The notes beneath the pieces were generated by a model that searched no databases, had not been told where the DNA came from, and was given only the letters and a program-made list of their open reading frames with translations. Made by a program: the position numbers and the translations under genes. A stretch of DNA of 64,000 nucleotides from Alkalilacustris brevis. GTDB lineage: Bacteria > Pseudomonadota > Alphaproteobacteria > Rhodobacterales > Rhodobacteraceae. Each line of letters opens with the position of its first letter. Positions within the stretch are counted from its first letter, which is position 1. Location: assembly GCF_003350345.1 (NCBI RefSeq), contig NZ_QNVJ01000085.1, forward strand, positions 1 to 64,000, in the 5' to 3' direction. Below, in pieces: positions 53,047 to 61,352 of this stretch.

Positions 53047-53718
53047 TCACTCGGCCCAGTGCACCGTGGCCTGATCCAGCAAAAGCCGGATCGGCGCCTC
53101 TTCCACCGTCATGTCGGCGGCGCGCTCAAGGGCCGCGCGCTTTTCCGGGCCGGTGATCACCACATGGGTCGTCATCGCCTTGCGCAGCACCGGCGCGCTG
53201 AGAGTCACGCGCCATTCCTCCGATCCGGCGGGGCGCGTCGCCACCAGCGGGGGCGCGTCACTTGCCAGCGCCTCGGCCAGTTCCGCGCTGCCGGCAAAAA
53301 GCGAAGCCGTGTGCAGATCGCCGCCCATTCCCGCCAGCAGCACGGTCAGCGGCAGATACGGTGTCAGCCCCTCGGTCAGGCCCGGCAGGGCAGATTGCGG
53401 CGTGGGGTCGTCTGCGATCATCGGCACCAGCTGCGCCTGCGCCGCATTGCCCTGCAACAGCCGCTTGTGCACCAGCCGTGTGTTAGAGCGCGGCGCGTCG
53501 GCAGGCACCCAGCGTTCATCGGTCAGCACCACCGTGACGCGCTCCCAGTCCAGTTCGATCCCCGAAAGCACGTCGAACACTGGCCCCGGCGTGGTGCCGC
53601 CGGGCACCGCAAAGGTCACGCGATCCTGCCGGCGCAGGAAATCGCTCAACTCGCCCGCCAGCCGGTCGGCCAGCGACAGAAACATCATCTCGCGGTCAGG
53701 ATATTCCTGGAATGTCAT
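53047..53718 (-). CDS. pgl: 6-phosphogluconolactonase
   Basis: The start MTFQEYPDREMMFLSLADRL overlaps the zwf stop (ATGA), giving 223 residues, typical of the DevB/Pgl family. TFAVPGGTTPGPVFDVLSG and LTDERWVPADAPRSNTRLVHKRLLQ are the substrate-binding blocks; LLAGMGGDLHTASLFAGS matches the family GxGxDGHTASLFPG with Leu in place of the second Gly. It hydrolyses 6-phosphogluconolactone made by Zwf. Confidence 0.95.
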   Translation of the reverse strand: MTFQEYPDREMMFLSLADRLAGELSDFLRRQDRVTFAVPGGTTPGPVFDVLSGIELDWERVTVVLTDERWVPADAPRSNTRLVHKRLLQGNAAQAQLVPMIADDPTPQSALPGLTEGLTPYLPLTVLLAGMGGDLHTASLFAGSAELAEALASDAPPLVATRPAGSEEWRVTLSAPVLRKAMTTHVVITGPEKRAALERAADMTVEEAPIRLLLDQATVHWAE

Positions 53719-55166
53719 GGCGCGATCTCCCTCCAGCGGCGGCCATCGCGGTGCAGCAGGCGCTCTGCGTCCTCCGGCCCGGCACTGCCCGCCCCATAGC
53801 CGTGCGGCGGCCCGGCAGCGGCCCATCCCGCAATCACCGGGTCGGTCCAGGCCCAGGCGGCTTCCACCTCGTCGCCGCGCATGAAGAGCGTCTGATTACC
53901 CCGGATCACATCCATGATGAGCCGCTCATAGGCATCGGGGATGTCGGCCCCCTCTTCACCCAAGGCCTCGGCGAATGACATGTCAAGCGGAACATCCTTG
54001 AGCCGCATCCCGCCCGGCCCCGGCTCCTTGATCATCACATGCAGCTTCATGCCCTCGTCGGGTTGCAGACGTATGACCAGCACGTTTTCCTGCCAGCGCT
54101 CGCTTTCGCCGAAGATCGAATGCGGCGGCGCGCGGAAGGTCACGGCGATTTCGCTGGCGCGGGCGCTCAGCCGCTTGCCGGTGCGCAGATAGAAGGGCGT
54201 GCCCTTCCAGCGCCAGTTCGATATCTGCACCTTGAGCGCGACGAAGGTTTCGGTGTCGCTCGCGCCGCAGCCGGCATCCTCGGCATACCCTGCCAGGCCC
54301 TGCCCCGCGCGATACTGCCCGCGCACCACGTCGCGGCCATCCACCGGATCGAGCGCACGGATCACCTTGAGCTTTTCATCGCGCACCGCGTCCGGCTCGA
54401 AACGGAAGGGCGGCTCCATCGCGATCAGGCACAGAAGCTGCATCAGGTGGTTCTGCATCATGTCGCGCATGGCGCCGGCGCCATCGTAATACGCGCCGCG
54501 CCCCTCCACGCCGACGGTTTCGGCCACGGTGATCTGCACGTTGTCGACGAAGCGCGCGTTCCACAGCGGCTCGAACAGGGTGTTGGCAAAACGCACCGCC
54601 ATCAGGTTCTGCACGGTTTCCTTGCCTAGGTAATGGTCGATCCGGTAGATCTGCGCCTCGTCAAAATGCCGCGCCAGGGTCGCGTTGAGCGCGCGCGCGC
54701 TTTCCTGATCGTGGCCGAAGGGCTTTTCCACCACCACCCGGCTGTCGGCATTGGCGATGCCATGTTCGTGCAGCCGCGCGGCCAGTTCGCCAAACAGCGC
54801 GGGCGCGACCGAGAAGTAGAACGCCCGCACCACATCCTCGCGCAGCAGCGCGGCCAGTTGCGGCCAGCCCCCATCACCGGCGGCGTCGAGGGCAACATAC
54901 TCGATCCGCCTGCAAAAGGCGCGCAAGCTTTGCGCGTCGCGCCGGGCGGGAGGCACCAACTCGTTCAGCAGGGCGGCCACTTCGCGGCGGTAGGTTGCGC
55001 TGTCCATCCTGCCGCGGGCGGCACCGATGATCCGCGCGTCATCCGGCATCTGCCCGTCGCGGAAACGGCGGTAGAGGCCGGGCAGGATCTTGCGCCGCGC
55101 CAGGTCGCCCGTGGCCCCGAATATGACCAGGTCGAAAGGTTCGACCGGAATGACGCGTGCAACCAT
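53715..55166 (-). CDS. zwf: Glucose-6-phosphate 1-dehydrogenase
   Basis: A 483-residue enzyme (family about 490). The NADP-binding loop is VIFGATGDLARRKILPGLYR; the active-site peptide RIDHYLGKETVQNLMAVRFAN carries the catalytic His and Lys; GKRLSARASEIAVTFR is a conserved C-terminal block. It opens the oxidative pentose phosphate and Entner-Doudoroff routes and makes NADPH. It is the first gene of zwf-pgl-pgi, divergent from the CDF transporter; a candidate promoter lies 43 bases before it. Confidence 0.97.
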   Translation of the reverse strand: MVARVIPVEPFDLVIFGATGDLARRKILPGLYRRFRDGQMPDDARIIGAARGRMDSATYRREVAALLNELVPPARRDAQSLRAFCRRIEYVALDAAGDGGWPQLAALLREDVVRAFYFSVAPALFGELAARLHEHGIANADSRVVVEKPFGHDQESARALNATLARHFDEAQIYRIDHYLGKETVQNLMAVRFANTLFEPLWNARFVDNVQITVAETVGVEGRGAYYDGAGAMRDMMQNHLMQLLCLIAMEPPFRFEPDAVRDEKLKVIRALDPVDGRDVVRGQYRAGQGLAGYAEDAGCGASDTETFVALKVQISNWRWKGTPFYLRTGKRLSARASEIAVTFRAPPHSIFGESERWQENVLVIRLQPDEGMKLHVMIKEPGPGGMRLKDVPLDMSFAEALGEEGADIPDAYERLIMDVIRGNQTLFMRGDEVEAAWAWTDPVIAGWAAAGPPHGYGAGSAGPEDAERLLHRDGRRWREIAP

Positions 55167-55208
55167 GCTCTTCCTCGATACGCCCTGCCGGGCGGTCTTG
55201 CCCGCGCA

Positions 55209-55236
55209 ACTCTAGCAACAACGCCCCCCGACACAA
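55209..55236 (-). promoter_or_regulatory. Candidate promoter of zwf-pgl-pgi
   Basis: On the minus strand TTGTGT (55236-55231) and TAGAGT (55214-55209) are separated by 16 bases, 43 bases before the zwf ATG. Assigned by eye. Confidence 0.4.
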
Positions 55237-55436
55237 GCGCGGCTCGAAATGCACGCGCCGCTTGCGCCGATGACGCGCCGCGCATCTGGCCGGGCCGACG
55301 GGGCCGGCAAGGGCAGATGGCGCAGCGAAAACAAGCGCGCCCGCCACCCGAATTGACCCGCCCCCCGCCGGGGGACATTATCGCCGGCCCTGCGGCCGAT
55401 TCCACTGCCGCGCCCATTTGCACTGACGACGCATCC

Positions 55437-56618
55437 ATGACCCCGACAGCCGATACGCCCGAACTGCCATCCTCCCGGCCCGATGCCGCGCAGGCCCGCG
55501 CCAAGCGCCGGGTCACATGGGTGGGTCTTCTGGTGAACCTGCCGCTTGCGCTGGGCAAGATCGTCACGGGCTGGACCGCGGGTAGTCAGGCGCTGGTGGC
55601 AGATGGCGTGCATTCGCTGGCCGACCTGGCCTCGGATGTGACCGTGCTCTGGGCGCTGAAACACTCGGCGCGCGGCCCCGACAGCAAACATCCCTATGGC
55701 CATGGCCGGTTCGAGACGCTGGCCACCCTGGCCGTGGCGGCAGCGCTGGCACTGGCGGCCGTGGGAATCCTGTTCGATGCCGGGGCGCGGCTGCTCGCCC
55801 AGACGCCCGCACCGCCGCCCACGTTGCTGGCGCTGGCCGTGGCGGGGCTTTCGCTGCTGCTCAAGGAGGCGCTCTATCACCTCACGGTGCGGGTCGGGCG
55901 GGTCAGCGGCTCAGCGCTGGTCGTGGCCAATGCCTGGCATCATCGCTCGGACGCGCTGTCATCGGTGGTGGCGGCACTGGGCATCGCCGGGGGCATGGCC
56001 GGGTTGCCACTGTTCGACCCGCTGGCAGCGGCGGTGATCGCGGCGATGCTTTTGCGCGTCGCCTGGAGCCAGGGGCGCCCCGCCGTTCACGAGCTTGTCG
56101 ACACCCAGGCGACCGAGGAAGACACCCGCGCCATCGCCCGTGTCCTGCGTGCCACCCCCGGCGTGACGGGGCTGCGCGCGCTGCGCGTGCGCCAGCATGG
56201 CAACGCGCTTTCCGCCGATGCCAGCCTTCTGGTAGACCCCGAAATCACCGTGACCGAAGGCCACCGCATCAGTGAGGCCGCCCATTCCCGCGCCGTCGCG
56301 GCGATCCGCGCGCTGGATCACATCGTGCTGCACATCGAGCCTGACGGCCATGCCGAGGGCTTCGGCGCCATGGCCGCCCCCCTGCGCGCCGAAATCGAGC
56401 AGACGCTGCGCGGCCTGCTTGGCCGTCACTGGCCGGCCATCACCCTGCGCGAGATCCGCCTGGGCTATTTCGATGAGGGCATCAACGTCGATCTGGTGGC
56501 GCATCTGTGCGACGCGGACCGCCCCCGCCAAAGCCAGCTGGAGGCCGAAATCACCCGGCACATGCGCGCAGCACAGCCCGCCGTGGCCCGCGTCAACCTG
56601 CATTGCGTCAGCGAATAG
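55437..56618 (+). CDS. Cation diffusion facilitator family transporter
   Basis: The start MTPTADTPELPSSRPDAAQA gives 393 residues; a longer upstream frame is antisense to zwf. Six membrane helices begin at ~27. ALVADGVHSLADLASD and VANAWHHRSDALSSVVAALG carry the HxxxD-type metal-binding residues of TM2 and TM5, and SKHPYGHGRFE is the signature loop. A cytoplasmic domain follows ~280. It is longer than the E. coli relatives (~300) because that domain appears doubled (a second part from ~310 on). By family it exports Zn, Fe, Mn or similar divalent metals. Confidence 0.92.
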   Translation: MTPTADTPELPSSRPDAAQARAKRRVTWVGLLVNLPLALGKIVTGWTAGSQALVADGVHSLADLASDVTVLWALKHSARGPDSKHPYGHGRFETLATLAVAAALALAAVGILFDAGARLLAQTPAPPPTLLALAVAGLSLLLKEALYHLTVRVGRVSGSALVVANAWHHRSDALSSVVAALGIAGGMAGLPLFDPLAAAVIAAMLLRVAWSQGRPAVHELVDTQATEEDTRAIARVLRATPGVTGLRALRVRQHGNALSADASLLVDPEITVTEGHRISEAAHSRAVAAIRALDHIVLHIEPDGHAEGFGAMAAPLRAEIEQTLRGLLGRHWPAITLREIRLGYFDEGINVDLVAHLCDADRPRQSQLEAEITRHMRAAQPAVARVNLHCVSE

Positions 56619-56831
56619 GGCGCGCCCCCCGCGCCCCTCCGGGCGCTCCGATCGGGGGCATAGACCTGCCTGCCACCCTGAGCGACGCCGGAGAACTCTC
56701 GCCAAGGGCGGTGGAAGATTCGGGGACGGAGCAACATCAACCAAGCGCCGGGCGCAACTGGATGAATGATCAGTTGCAGGCCAGGTAAGAAACATACGAG
56801 CTTGCAATTTTCCCTACACATGCGCTTGTGC

Positions 56832-56859
56832 TTGCATTCAGCCCACGCCGCTTGCTAAG
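56832..56859 (+). promoter_or_regulatory. Candidate promoter of tRNA-Ser
   Basis: TTGCAT (56832-56837), a 16-base spacer and GCTAAG (56854-56859) lie 13-41 bases before the tRNA. A weak match by eye. The remainder of the gap 56619-56831 shows nothing. Confidence 0.3.
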
Positions 56860-56872
56860 AGCGCCGGGACGT

Positions 56873-56962
56873 GGAGAGGTGGCCGAGTGGTCGAAGGCGC
56901 ACGCCTGGAAAGCGTGTAGGCGGGAAACCGTCTCGCGGGTTCGAATCCCGCTCTCTCCGCCA
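56873..56962 (+). tRNA. tRNA-Ser (anticodon GGA)
   Basis: A 90-base class II tRNA. The acceptor stem GGAGAGG pairs with TCTCTCC, the discriminator is G, and CCA is encoded (56960-56962). The anticodon arm CACGC-CTGGAAA-GCGTG gives anticodon GGA, reading UCC and UCU. The long variable arm and T arm (CGGGTTCGAATCCCG) are normal. tRNA-Ser genes are common integration sites; phage genes start just beyond, but no second copy of the tRNA 3' end was seen in the window. Confidence 0.97.
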
Positions 56963-57070
56963 CTTAACCAGCATAAGTCCTTGTTTTTGCATAATATGCG
57001 TGAACCGCGGCCAACTCTCTCCCCCAATACTTCCCCCAGATGAAAAGAGACCCATCCCTGCCACGCAAAA

Positions 57071-57091
57071 GGCCGGAGCAATGCCCCGGCC
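57071..57091 (-). terminator. Intrinsic terminator of the small minus-strand phage unit
   Basis: Read on the minus strand, GGCCGG (57091-57086), a 9-base loop, CCGGCC (57076-57071), then TTTTGCG. It lies 21 bases beyond the stop at 57112, a proper stem plus U-tract. Confidence 0.7.
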
Positions 57092-57111
57092 CTGCGTCGT
57101 GGTGGCCACCC

Positions 57112-57408
57112 TCAGGCTTGCTCGGCCTCTGGTCCCTGCTGCGACTCGCCATGGATTTCGGCAAGAACATCGGCCCCGACCTTGCCGCCGATGCTTTGCC
57201 ATTCGCGATTGCGAAGCTTCCACATCTCGGCCATCTTCTCTTCAAGAATGGGCCGGATGATGCGAAAGGCCTTTGACTCGCGCTGCATCTCGTCCACGAG
57301 GCGAATCTGGTCCTCGATTACATCCAGCGCCGAAATCAGCCCGTCGATGTGATTCAGGGCCTCGTCTGTGGCCTCGAAAGCGTCTCGCTGGTGCTTGGGA
57401 ACGGTCAT
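57112..57408 (-). CDS. Hypothetical phage-region protein (98 aa)
   Basis: The start MTVPKHQRDAFEATDEALNH overlaps the stop of the preceding gene (ATGA). The 98-residue protein is predicted largely helical and acidic (HIDGLISALDVIEDQIRLVD) with a Trp- and Lys-containing C-terminal half and a Gln/Glu-rich end. I do not recognise it. It is the second of two small genes read towards tRNA-Ser and is followed by a clean intrinsic terminator, so it is probably a real gene. Confidence 0.65.
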   Translation of the reverse strand: MTVPKHQRDAFEATDEALNHIDGLISALDVIEDQIRLVDEMQRESKAFRIIRPILEEKMAEMWKLRNREWQSIGGKVGADVLAEIHGESQQGPEAEQA

Positions 57409-57647
57409 TTCTTCCACTCCCTCTCCATCGCTTCCGCAAAGCCCATAGCCTCGCGCACGGTCGTACGTATGCCACTGGCCACGGCATAAACCTGCCGCTC
57501 CTGGTGTTCGTTGCACTCCGCGGCATCCAAGATGGATTCCAGAACGTCCGCGTATGCTTCGATGCGCTGGTGACGGCCCAAAAGCTCGAAGTCGGGGTGT
57601 TCTGGCAAGCCGGGGGTGTTCCCCGGAATCGGGGTTTCTTTGGTCAT
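57405..57647 (-). CDS. Hypothetical phage-region protein (80 aa)
   Basis: The start MTKETPIPGNTPGLPEHPDF follows AAAAGGA by 8 bases; earlier Mets are less well placed. The 80-residue protein is helical and acidic, with EAYADVLESILDAAECNEHQ and AEAMEREWKK at the end. I do not recognise a family. It is the first gene of a two-gene unit diverging from the XRE gene, with a palindromic site in the 101-base gap, so it probably answers to that regulator. Confidence 0.62.
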   Translation of the reverse strand: MTKETPIPGNTPGLPEHPDFELLGRHQRIEAYADVLESILDAAECNEHQERQVYAVASGIRTTVREAMGFAEAMEREWKK

Positions 57648-57693
57648 GATGTGCATCCTTTTGGTTGCTGCTTCTAGGAAATTGTGTATCGTA

Positions 57694-57715
57694 ACCATAA
57701 TGGCGCCATGCTGGT
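57694..57715. promoter_or_regulatory. Candidate operator for the XRE regulator
   Basis: A perfect 10-base palindrome ATGGCGCCAT (57700-57709) flanked symmetrically by ACCA (57694-57697) and TGGT (57712-57715), with two mismatched bases on each side. It is centred in the 101-base divergent gap between the two small minus-strand genes and the XRE gene, where a repressor would control both. Confidence 0.5.
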
Positions 57716-57748
57716 GTCGTCAACCACAAAAATGGGTTTCATAACTAA

Positions 57749-57985
57749 ATGACCGGAAACCAACTCAGGGCAGCCCGCGCGCTCGCCGGACTAGACCAAA
57801 GCCATCTTGCAGAGAGTGCAGGCGTAAGCGTCAACACCATACGGAACCTAGAGGGTGCAGGGGCAGGACTTGTGAAGAGCCGCATGGACACGGTTCATAA
57901 GCTTGTGGCCGCCCTTGAAGCGGCTGGCGTGGTCTTCCTGCCTGAGAATGGCAATGGTCCGGGTGTTGCACTCAGAAAGGAATGA
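57749..57985 (+). CDS. XRE-family HTH transcriptional regulator
   Basis: A 78-residue protein, almost all one helix-turn-helix domain: MTGNQLRAARALAGLDQSHL, then AESAGVSVNTIRNLEGAG. The tail ends GVVFLPENGNGPGVALRKE, a pattern common to small mobile-element regulators in alphaproteobacteria. It lacks a dimerisation or cleavage domain, so it is probably a simple repressor rather than a RecA-cleaved one. It has no clear ribosome-binding site, and the gene lies in AT-richer DNA. It is the likely binder of the operator at 57694. Confidence 0.85.
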   Translation: MTGNQLRAARALAGLDQSHLAESAGVSVNTIRNLEGAGAGLVKSRMDTVHKLVAALEAAGVVFLPENGNGPGVALRKE

Positions 57986-57988
57986 GGG

Positions 57989-58267
57989 ATGGACAAGAAT
58001 TTGCAGATCGAGATTTATGCGAAACTATCAACACTAGAGTATCTTCTCGAATGTTCGTTTGCGCAGCACTTGGCGGTGCAGGCGCTGGAATTTCAAACAC
58101 AAACAATTTCTGAGATACGCAGGCTTTCCAAGCAGGGCTATACGTCGAGTTCGGACAGCGACAGCGATTTTCTTCTGCAGATCGGGGTTAGGACGAGCGA
58201 GATGACAAGCCGCCTTCTCGACAAGATTGAAGAGCGTGCGATGCAAATTCGAAAAGAGATCGAATAG
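57989..58267 (+). CDS. Hypothetical helical protein (92 aa)
   Basis: A 92-residue protein starting MDKNLQIEIYAKLSTLEYLL behind AGGAATGAGGG, 3 bases after the XRE stop, so in the same unit. It is helical, with a short SSSDSDSD stretch in the middle and an amphipathic C-terminal helix (SRLLDKIEERAMQIRKEIE). I do not recognise it. The DNA is visibly AT-richer than the chromosome to its left. Confidence 0.65.
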   Translation: MDKNLQIEIYAKLSTLEYLLECSFAQHLAVQALEFQTQTISEIRRLSKQGYTSSSDSDSDFLLQIGVRTSEMTSRLLDKIEERAMQIRKEIE

Positions 58268-58270
58268 AAA

Positions 58271-58297
58271 GGCCGGGACAGCCCTGCCGCCCCGGCC
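58271..58297 (-). terminator. Terminator of the phage structural operon
   Basis: GGCCGGG (58271-58277) pairs with CCCGGCC (58291-58297). On the minus strand the hairpin is followed by TTTCTATTC. It shares its stem sequence with the terminator at 57071-57091. It lies about 190 bases beyond the last minus-strand gene (stop at 58486), leaving a long 3' tail that also holds a 7-base-stem hairpin (58321-58339). Confidence 0.55.
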
Positions 58298-58485
58298 CTT
58301 GATCGCCCCCGTTTTTCAGACGTGGCGATCTGCGCCACGCGGGCAAAGGAGGTAGACCCGCTGCGCCTTCTGGGGGTTTCACCGCACTCGCCCAGTTGCG
58401 GGTTGGGTTCGCGCAATGACTGAACGCGGGCCACACAACTGCCCGACCGTTGGGGGTGAGCACGTCGCCCCAGGGTGGTCAGCCC

Positions 58486-58851
58486 CTAACTCAGCGCCAG
58501 GTCGAACAGCTTCGGCGACAGCTTGTGCCCGGACGTTTGCGGCACGGTCTTCGATCCGCCCGGCGGTGTTGCCCGTTTCAGCGCGAAGTGTTCCAGCAGC
58601 GCGGCATCCATCGCGCGCAGGGCATCGATATGGTGCGGTTGCAGCGGCCAGCGCTTGAGCCGGGCCCAGGCCTCGATCTCCTGATAGCTGATCGGGTTCG
58701 GGCCGAACTGGTGCCAGCTGCGCGCCATCGACAGTTCAAGGAACGCCCGCCACAGTGGCGCGGCGCCTGCAGGGATATTCAATGAAGCCTTGCCCTGCAG
58801 CTGGTCGGTCACGGCCTGGGCAAGCGCCTTATGGTATTCACTGCGCCGCAT
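58486..58851 (-). CDS. Phage protein, tail-assembly-chaperone-like
   Basis: A 121-residue protein beginning 3 bases after the tape-measure stop. The core APLWRAFLELSMARSW and PISYQEIEAWARLKRWPLQP followed by HIDALRAMDAALL matches a pattern seen in small phage proteins annotated as tail assembly chaperones or DUF1799-like, in which Trp and IEAWARL are fixed. The usual place for such a gene is before the tape measure, not after. The family call is tentative. Confidence 0.6.
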   Translation of the reverse strand: MRRSEYHKALAQAVTDQLQGKASLNIPAGAAPLWRAFLELSMARSWHQFGPNPISYQEIEAWARLKRWPLQPHHIDALRAMDAALLEHFALKRATPPGGSKTVPQTSGHKLSPKLFDLALS

Positions 58852-58854
58852 GGA

Positions 58855-61341
58855 TCACCTCTTCACCGTTCGGGGTGCCCGCCCGAAGCGGGTCTTGTTG
58901 GCCCCGTCGAAGCCGCCCCGGGCGTAATCCTCGCGCACGGCGGAAACGACCATGTCGACCATGGCGCGGCCATCCACGGATTCACGCTGGCGTGCCTCGA
59001 CCTTGGCGTCGGAGAACTCGTTCTTGACGTTGACCACGACCTGCGGCCCGCCTGCTGCGGCTGTGGCGCCGACAGCACCGCCGCTGGCATATCCCTGCGC
59101 GGCCTTGTGCATGGACTCCAGGCGCCCGACGCCGAGGCGCTGCACAGCGGCCTTGCTGAAAACATACTCGCCCCGGTGAACGATGCCCGCGGGCTGGTTG
59201 CGGGTGCCGTCGCCGGTGTAACCACCGCCCGCGAAGCCGCCCAGCATCCCCCCCAGAAAGGCAAATGGCCCGCCGCCTTCGGCAAGGCCAAGCAGGGCCT
59301 TCTGCAGGTAGACCTGCGCCATCTGCTGCAAGAGCCGGGCAAGCGCCTGTTCGGCACTTCTGCCGCCGTCAACGATCCCCAAGAACAGATCGGTCATTGC
59401 CTGGGCACCACGCTGGGCGCGTGCCTCGGCCTCCTGCATTTCCTGCGCCGCGTTCGCCGCTTCGCTGGCCGCCCGGGCATAGGCATCGGCCATCCGGTCA
59501 ATGGCCGCTTCCAGCTCCGGGGTGATTGCAAGCCCCTCGCGCTGTGCCGCGTTCAGAAGCCGGGCGCGCTGCATGGCAAAGTTGATCGCGTCACCGTATT
59601 CGCGGCCCGATTGCGCGGCGGCCACCAGTGCCACGGCCTCGGCCTCAAGCGCGCGCGTGCGGTCCTGCACGGTTTCGACCATGCGGGTAAAGTCACCAGC
59701 GCCCCCACCGCGCCCGCCGCCCTCGCGACCTGAGCCGCCCTGAGATGCCTCGCGCAGCGCGAGGTTGGCCCGGGCCTGGGCCTCGGCCTGCGCGTCGGTC
59801 AGCTCGATGCCCTCGGTTCGCGCCCGGCGCTGCACCTGCGCCAGTTCGCGTTCAAGCTCGATCTGCTCGCGCGTGCGTCCGGACAGCCGCTCTTCCTCGG
59901 CGAGGAACGCCACAAGCTCTTCCCGGGCCTTCCTGCGCGCCTGGGCATCGGTCTGCGCCTGTATCTCCCCAGCGCGACGCTGGGCCGCGTCAGACGGCCC
60001 CAGATCGGCGGCGACGTTCAGCGCGAGGGCAAGCCCCTGTGCGGCATCGGTCGCTGACAGAAGCGTCCCGCGCAGCGCCTGCACCTGCCCCATGACCCGA
60101 TCGAAGCCCTGGGCATCGACATTTTGCAGATCGCCGAGAACCTGTTCGGCCCGGCCAGACACGCCCTCAAGGGCTTCTGCGAAATCTTCCTGGGACTTTT
60201 CCCCCGCCTCGAACTCGTCGACCAGCTGGGACAGTTCATCGCCGAGGCGTTCCAGCACATCGGCCGCGCCGATCTCGCCGAGATGTTCCAGGTTCAGCGC
60301 GAAGTCATAGAGGTCCAGCGCAACCCCGCTGGCCGAGTTCCCCAGCTCATTGATGGCGCGGTCGTAGTTGCCCACTGCAGCGGCAAGGGCCTCGTAAGCC
60401 GAGGGCTCGCCGATGGCGTCAATGAAGTCATCGCCCGCCACTTCCCGGGTGCGCCCCTCGCGGGCCTTGAGAAAATCATCGAACTCGACATTGAGCTGCG
60501 CCATGCGATCGATGAAATCCGCGATCTCCACAGCCATGCTGCGAAAGGTCGTGGAAACGCGCCGGGCCAGATCATTGAACCTGTCATCGAGTTCTTCGGC
60601 CCGCGCGATCAGGTGGCGATCGATCACGTCACCGGCCTCGATGGCCTCGCGGATCATGCGATCGATGCCGGCTGCGCCCTCGTTCATGGCCTGGGCCATG
60701 CGCCGGCCTGTATCCCCGAAAGCGGCCTGGGCGATTGCCAGCCTTTCCTGATCGCTGCTGGCGCTGCGGATCACGTTGGAGAACTCGCGCAGCAGGTCGC
60801 CCTGGGTGCGCAGCTCCCCGTTGGCATCGCGCAGCCGGATGCCGTAGCGCTCGACGGTGGTGTTCAGGGGGCCGGTGGCATTGGCCGCTTCGCCGACGCG
60901 CCGGGCAAACCGCTCAAGGCTGGCGTTCACCTGCTCTTGCGACAGCCGGGCCTCGCGGGCGAAACCGCGCTGCACGCCCTGCAATTCTTCCACATCCATC
61001 GACACATCGCGCGCGGTCTTGCCCAGTTCAGACAGTTCCGACACCGCACCGCGCACACCACGGACCAGCCCGGTGAAGGCCGCGGCCCCCAGAAGCGGGG
61101 CGCCGACCGTGCGCAGGACCGTGTTCAGGTTGCCCACCGCCGCCGAGGTGCTGGCCAGCGCGGTGTTGATCCGGGTGGAGCTGCGCACCATGTCGCGCTC
61201 CATCCGCCGGGTGGCGGTGCGGGAATTGCGCTGCAGGGTGTTATAGGTCCGAGTGCCCCGCCGTTCGGCCTGGCGCATGCGCTTCTCGAAGTCGCTGACC
61301 CGCGCCTCCAGTTGAACGAACAATCGTTCGGTATCGGACAT
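58855..61341 (-). CDS. Phage tail tape measure protein
   Basis: An 828-residue, highly helical and coiled-coil protein rich in Ala, Glu and Arg. The N-terminal RLFVQLEARVSDFEKRMRQA region and a Gly-rich hinge near residue 555 precede a C-terminal domain with FAGGGYTGDGTRNQPAG and IVHRGEYVFSK, a hallmark of lambda-H-like tape measures. Residues ~85-97 (GAAAFTGLVRGVR) are a short hydrophobic stretch. By the usual ~0.15 nm per residue it would specify a tail near 120 nm. It follows the large terminase gene by 11 bases. Confidence 0.92.
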   Translation of the reverse strand: MSDTERLFVQLEARVSDFEKRMRQAERRGTRTYNTLQRNSRTATRRMERDMVRSSTRINTALASTSAAVGNLNTVLRTVGAPLLGAAAFTGLVRGVRGAVSELSELGKTARDVSMDVEELQGVQRGFAREARLSQEQVNASLERFARRVGEAANATGPLNTTVERYGIRLRDANGELRTQGDLLREFSNVIRSASSDQERLAIAQAAFGDTGRRMAQAMNEGAAGIDRMIREAIEAGDVIDRHLIARAEELDDRFNDLARRVSTTFRSMAVEIADFIDRMAQLNVEFDDFLKAREGRTREVAGDDFIDAIGEPSAYEALAAAVGNYDRAINELGNSASGVALDLYDFALNLEHLGEIGAADVLERLGDELSQLVDEFEAGEKSQEDFAEALEGVSGRAEQVLGDLQNVDAQGFDRVMGQVQALRGTLLSATDAAQGLALALNVAADLGPSDAAQRRAGEIQAQTDAQARRKAREELVAFLAEEERLSGRTREQIELERELAQVQRRARTEGIELTDAQAEAQARANLALREASQGGSGREGGGRGGGAGDFTRMVETVQDRTRALEAEAVALVAAAQSGREYGDAINFAMQRARLLNAAQREGLAITPELEAAIDRMADAYARAASEAANAAQEMQEAEARAQRGAQAMTDLFLGIVDGGRSAEQALARLLQQMAQVYLQKALLGLAEGGGPFAFLGGMLGGFAGGGYTGDGTRNQPAGIVHRGEYVFSKAAVQRLGVGRLESMHKAAQGYASGGAVGATAAAGGPQVVVNVKNEFSDAKVEARQRESVDGRAMVDMVVSAVREDYARGGFDGANKTRFGRAPRTVKR

Positions 61342-61352
61342 CGCTGCGCCTC

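Noticed and set aside
56963-58485. Toxin-antitoxin pair formed by the XRE gene and its neighbour
   Set aside because: The 92-residue partner has no toxin motif, and the genes sit beside phage structural genes with a shared divergent control region, which fits an element regulator better.
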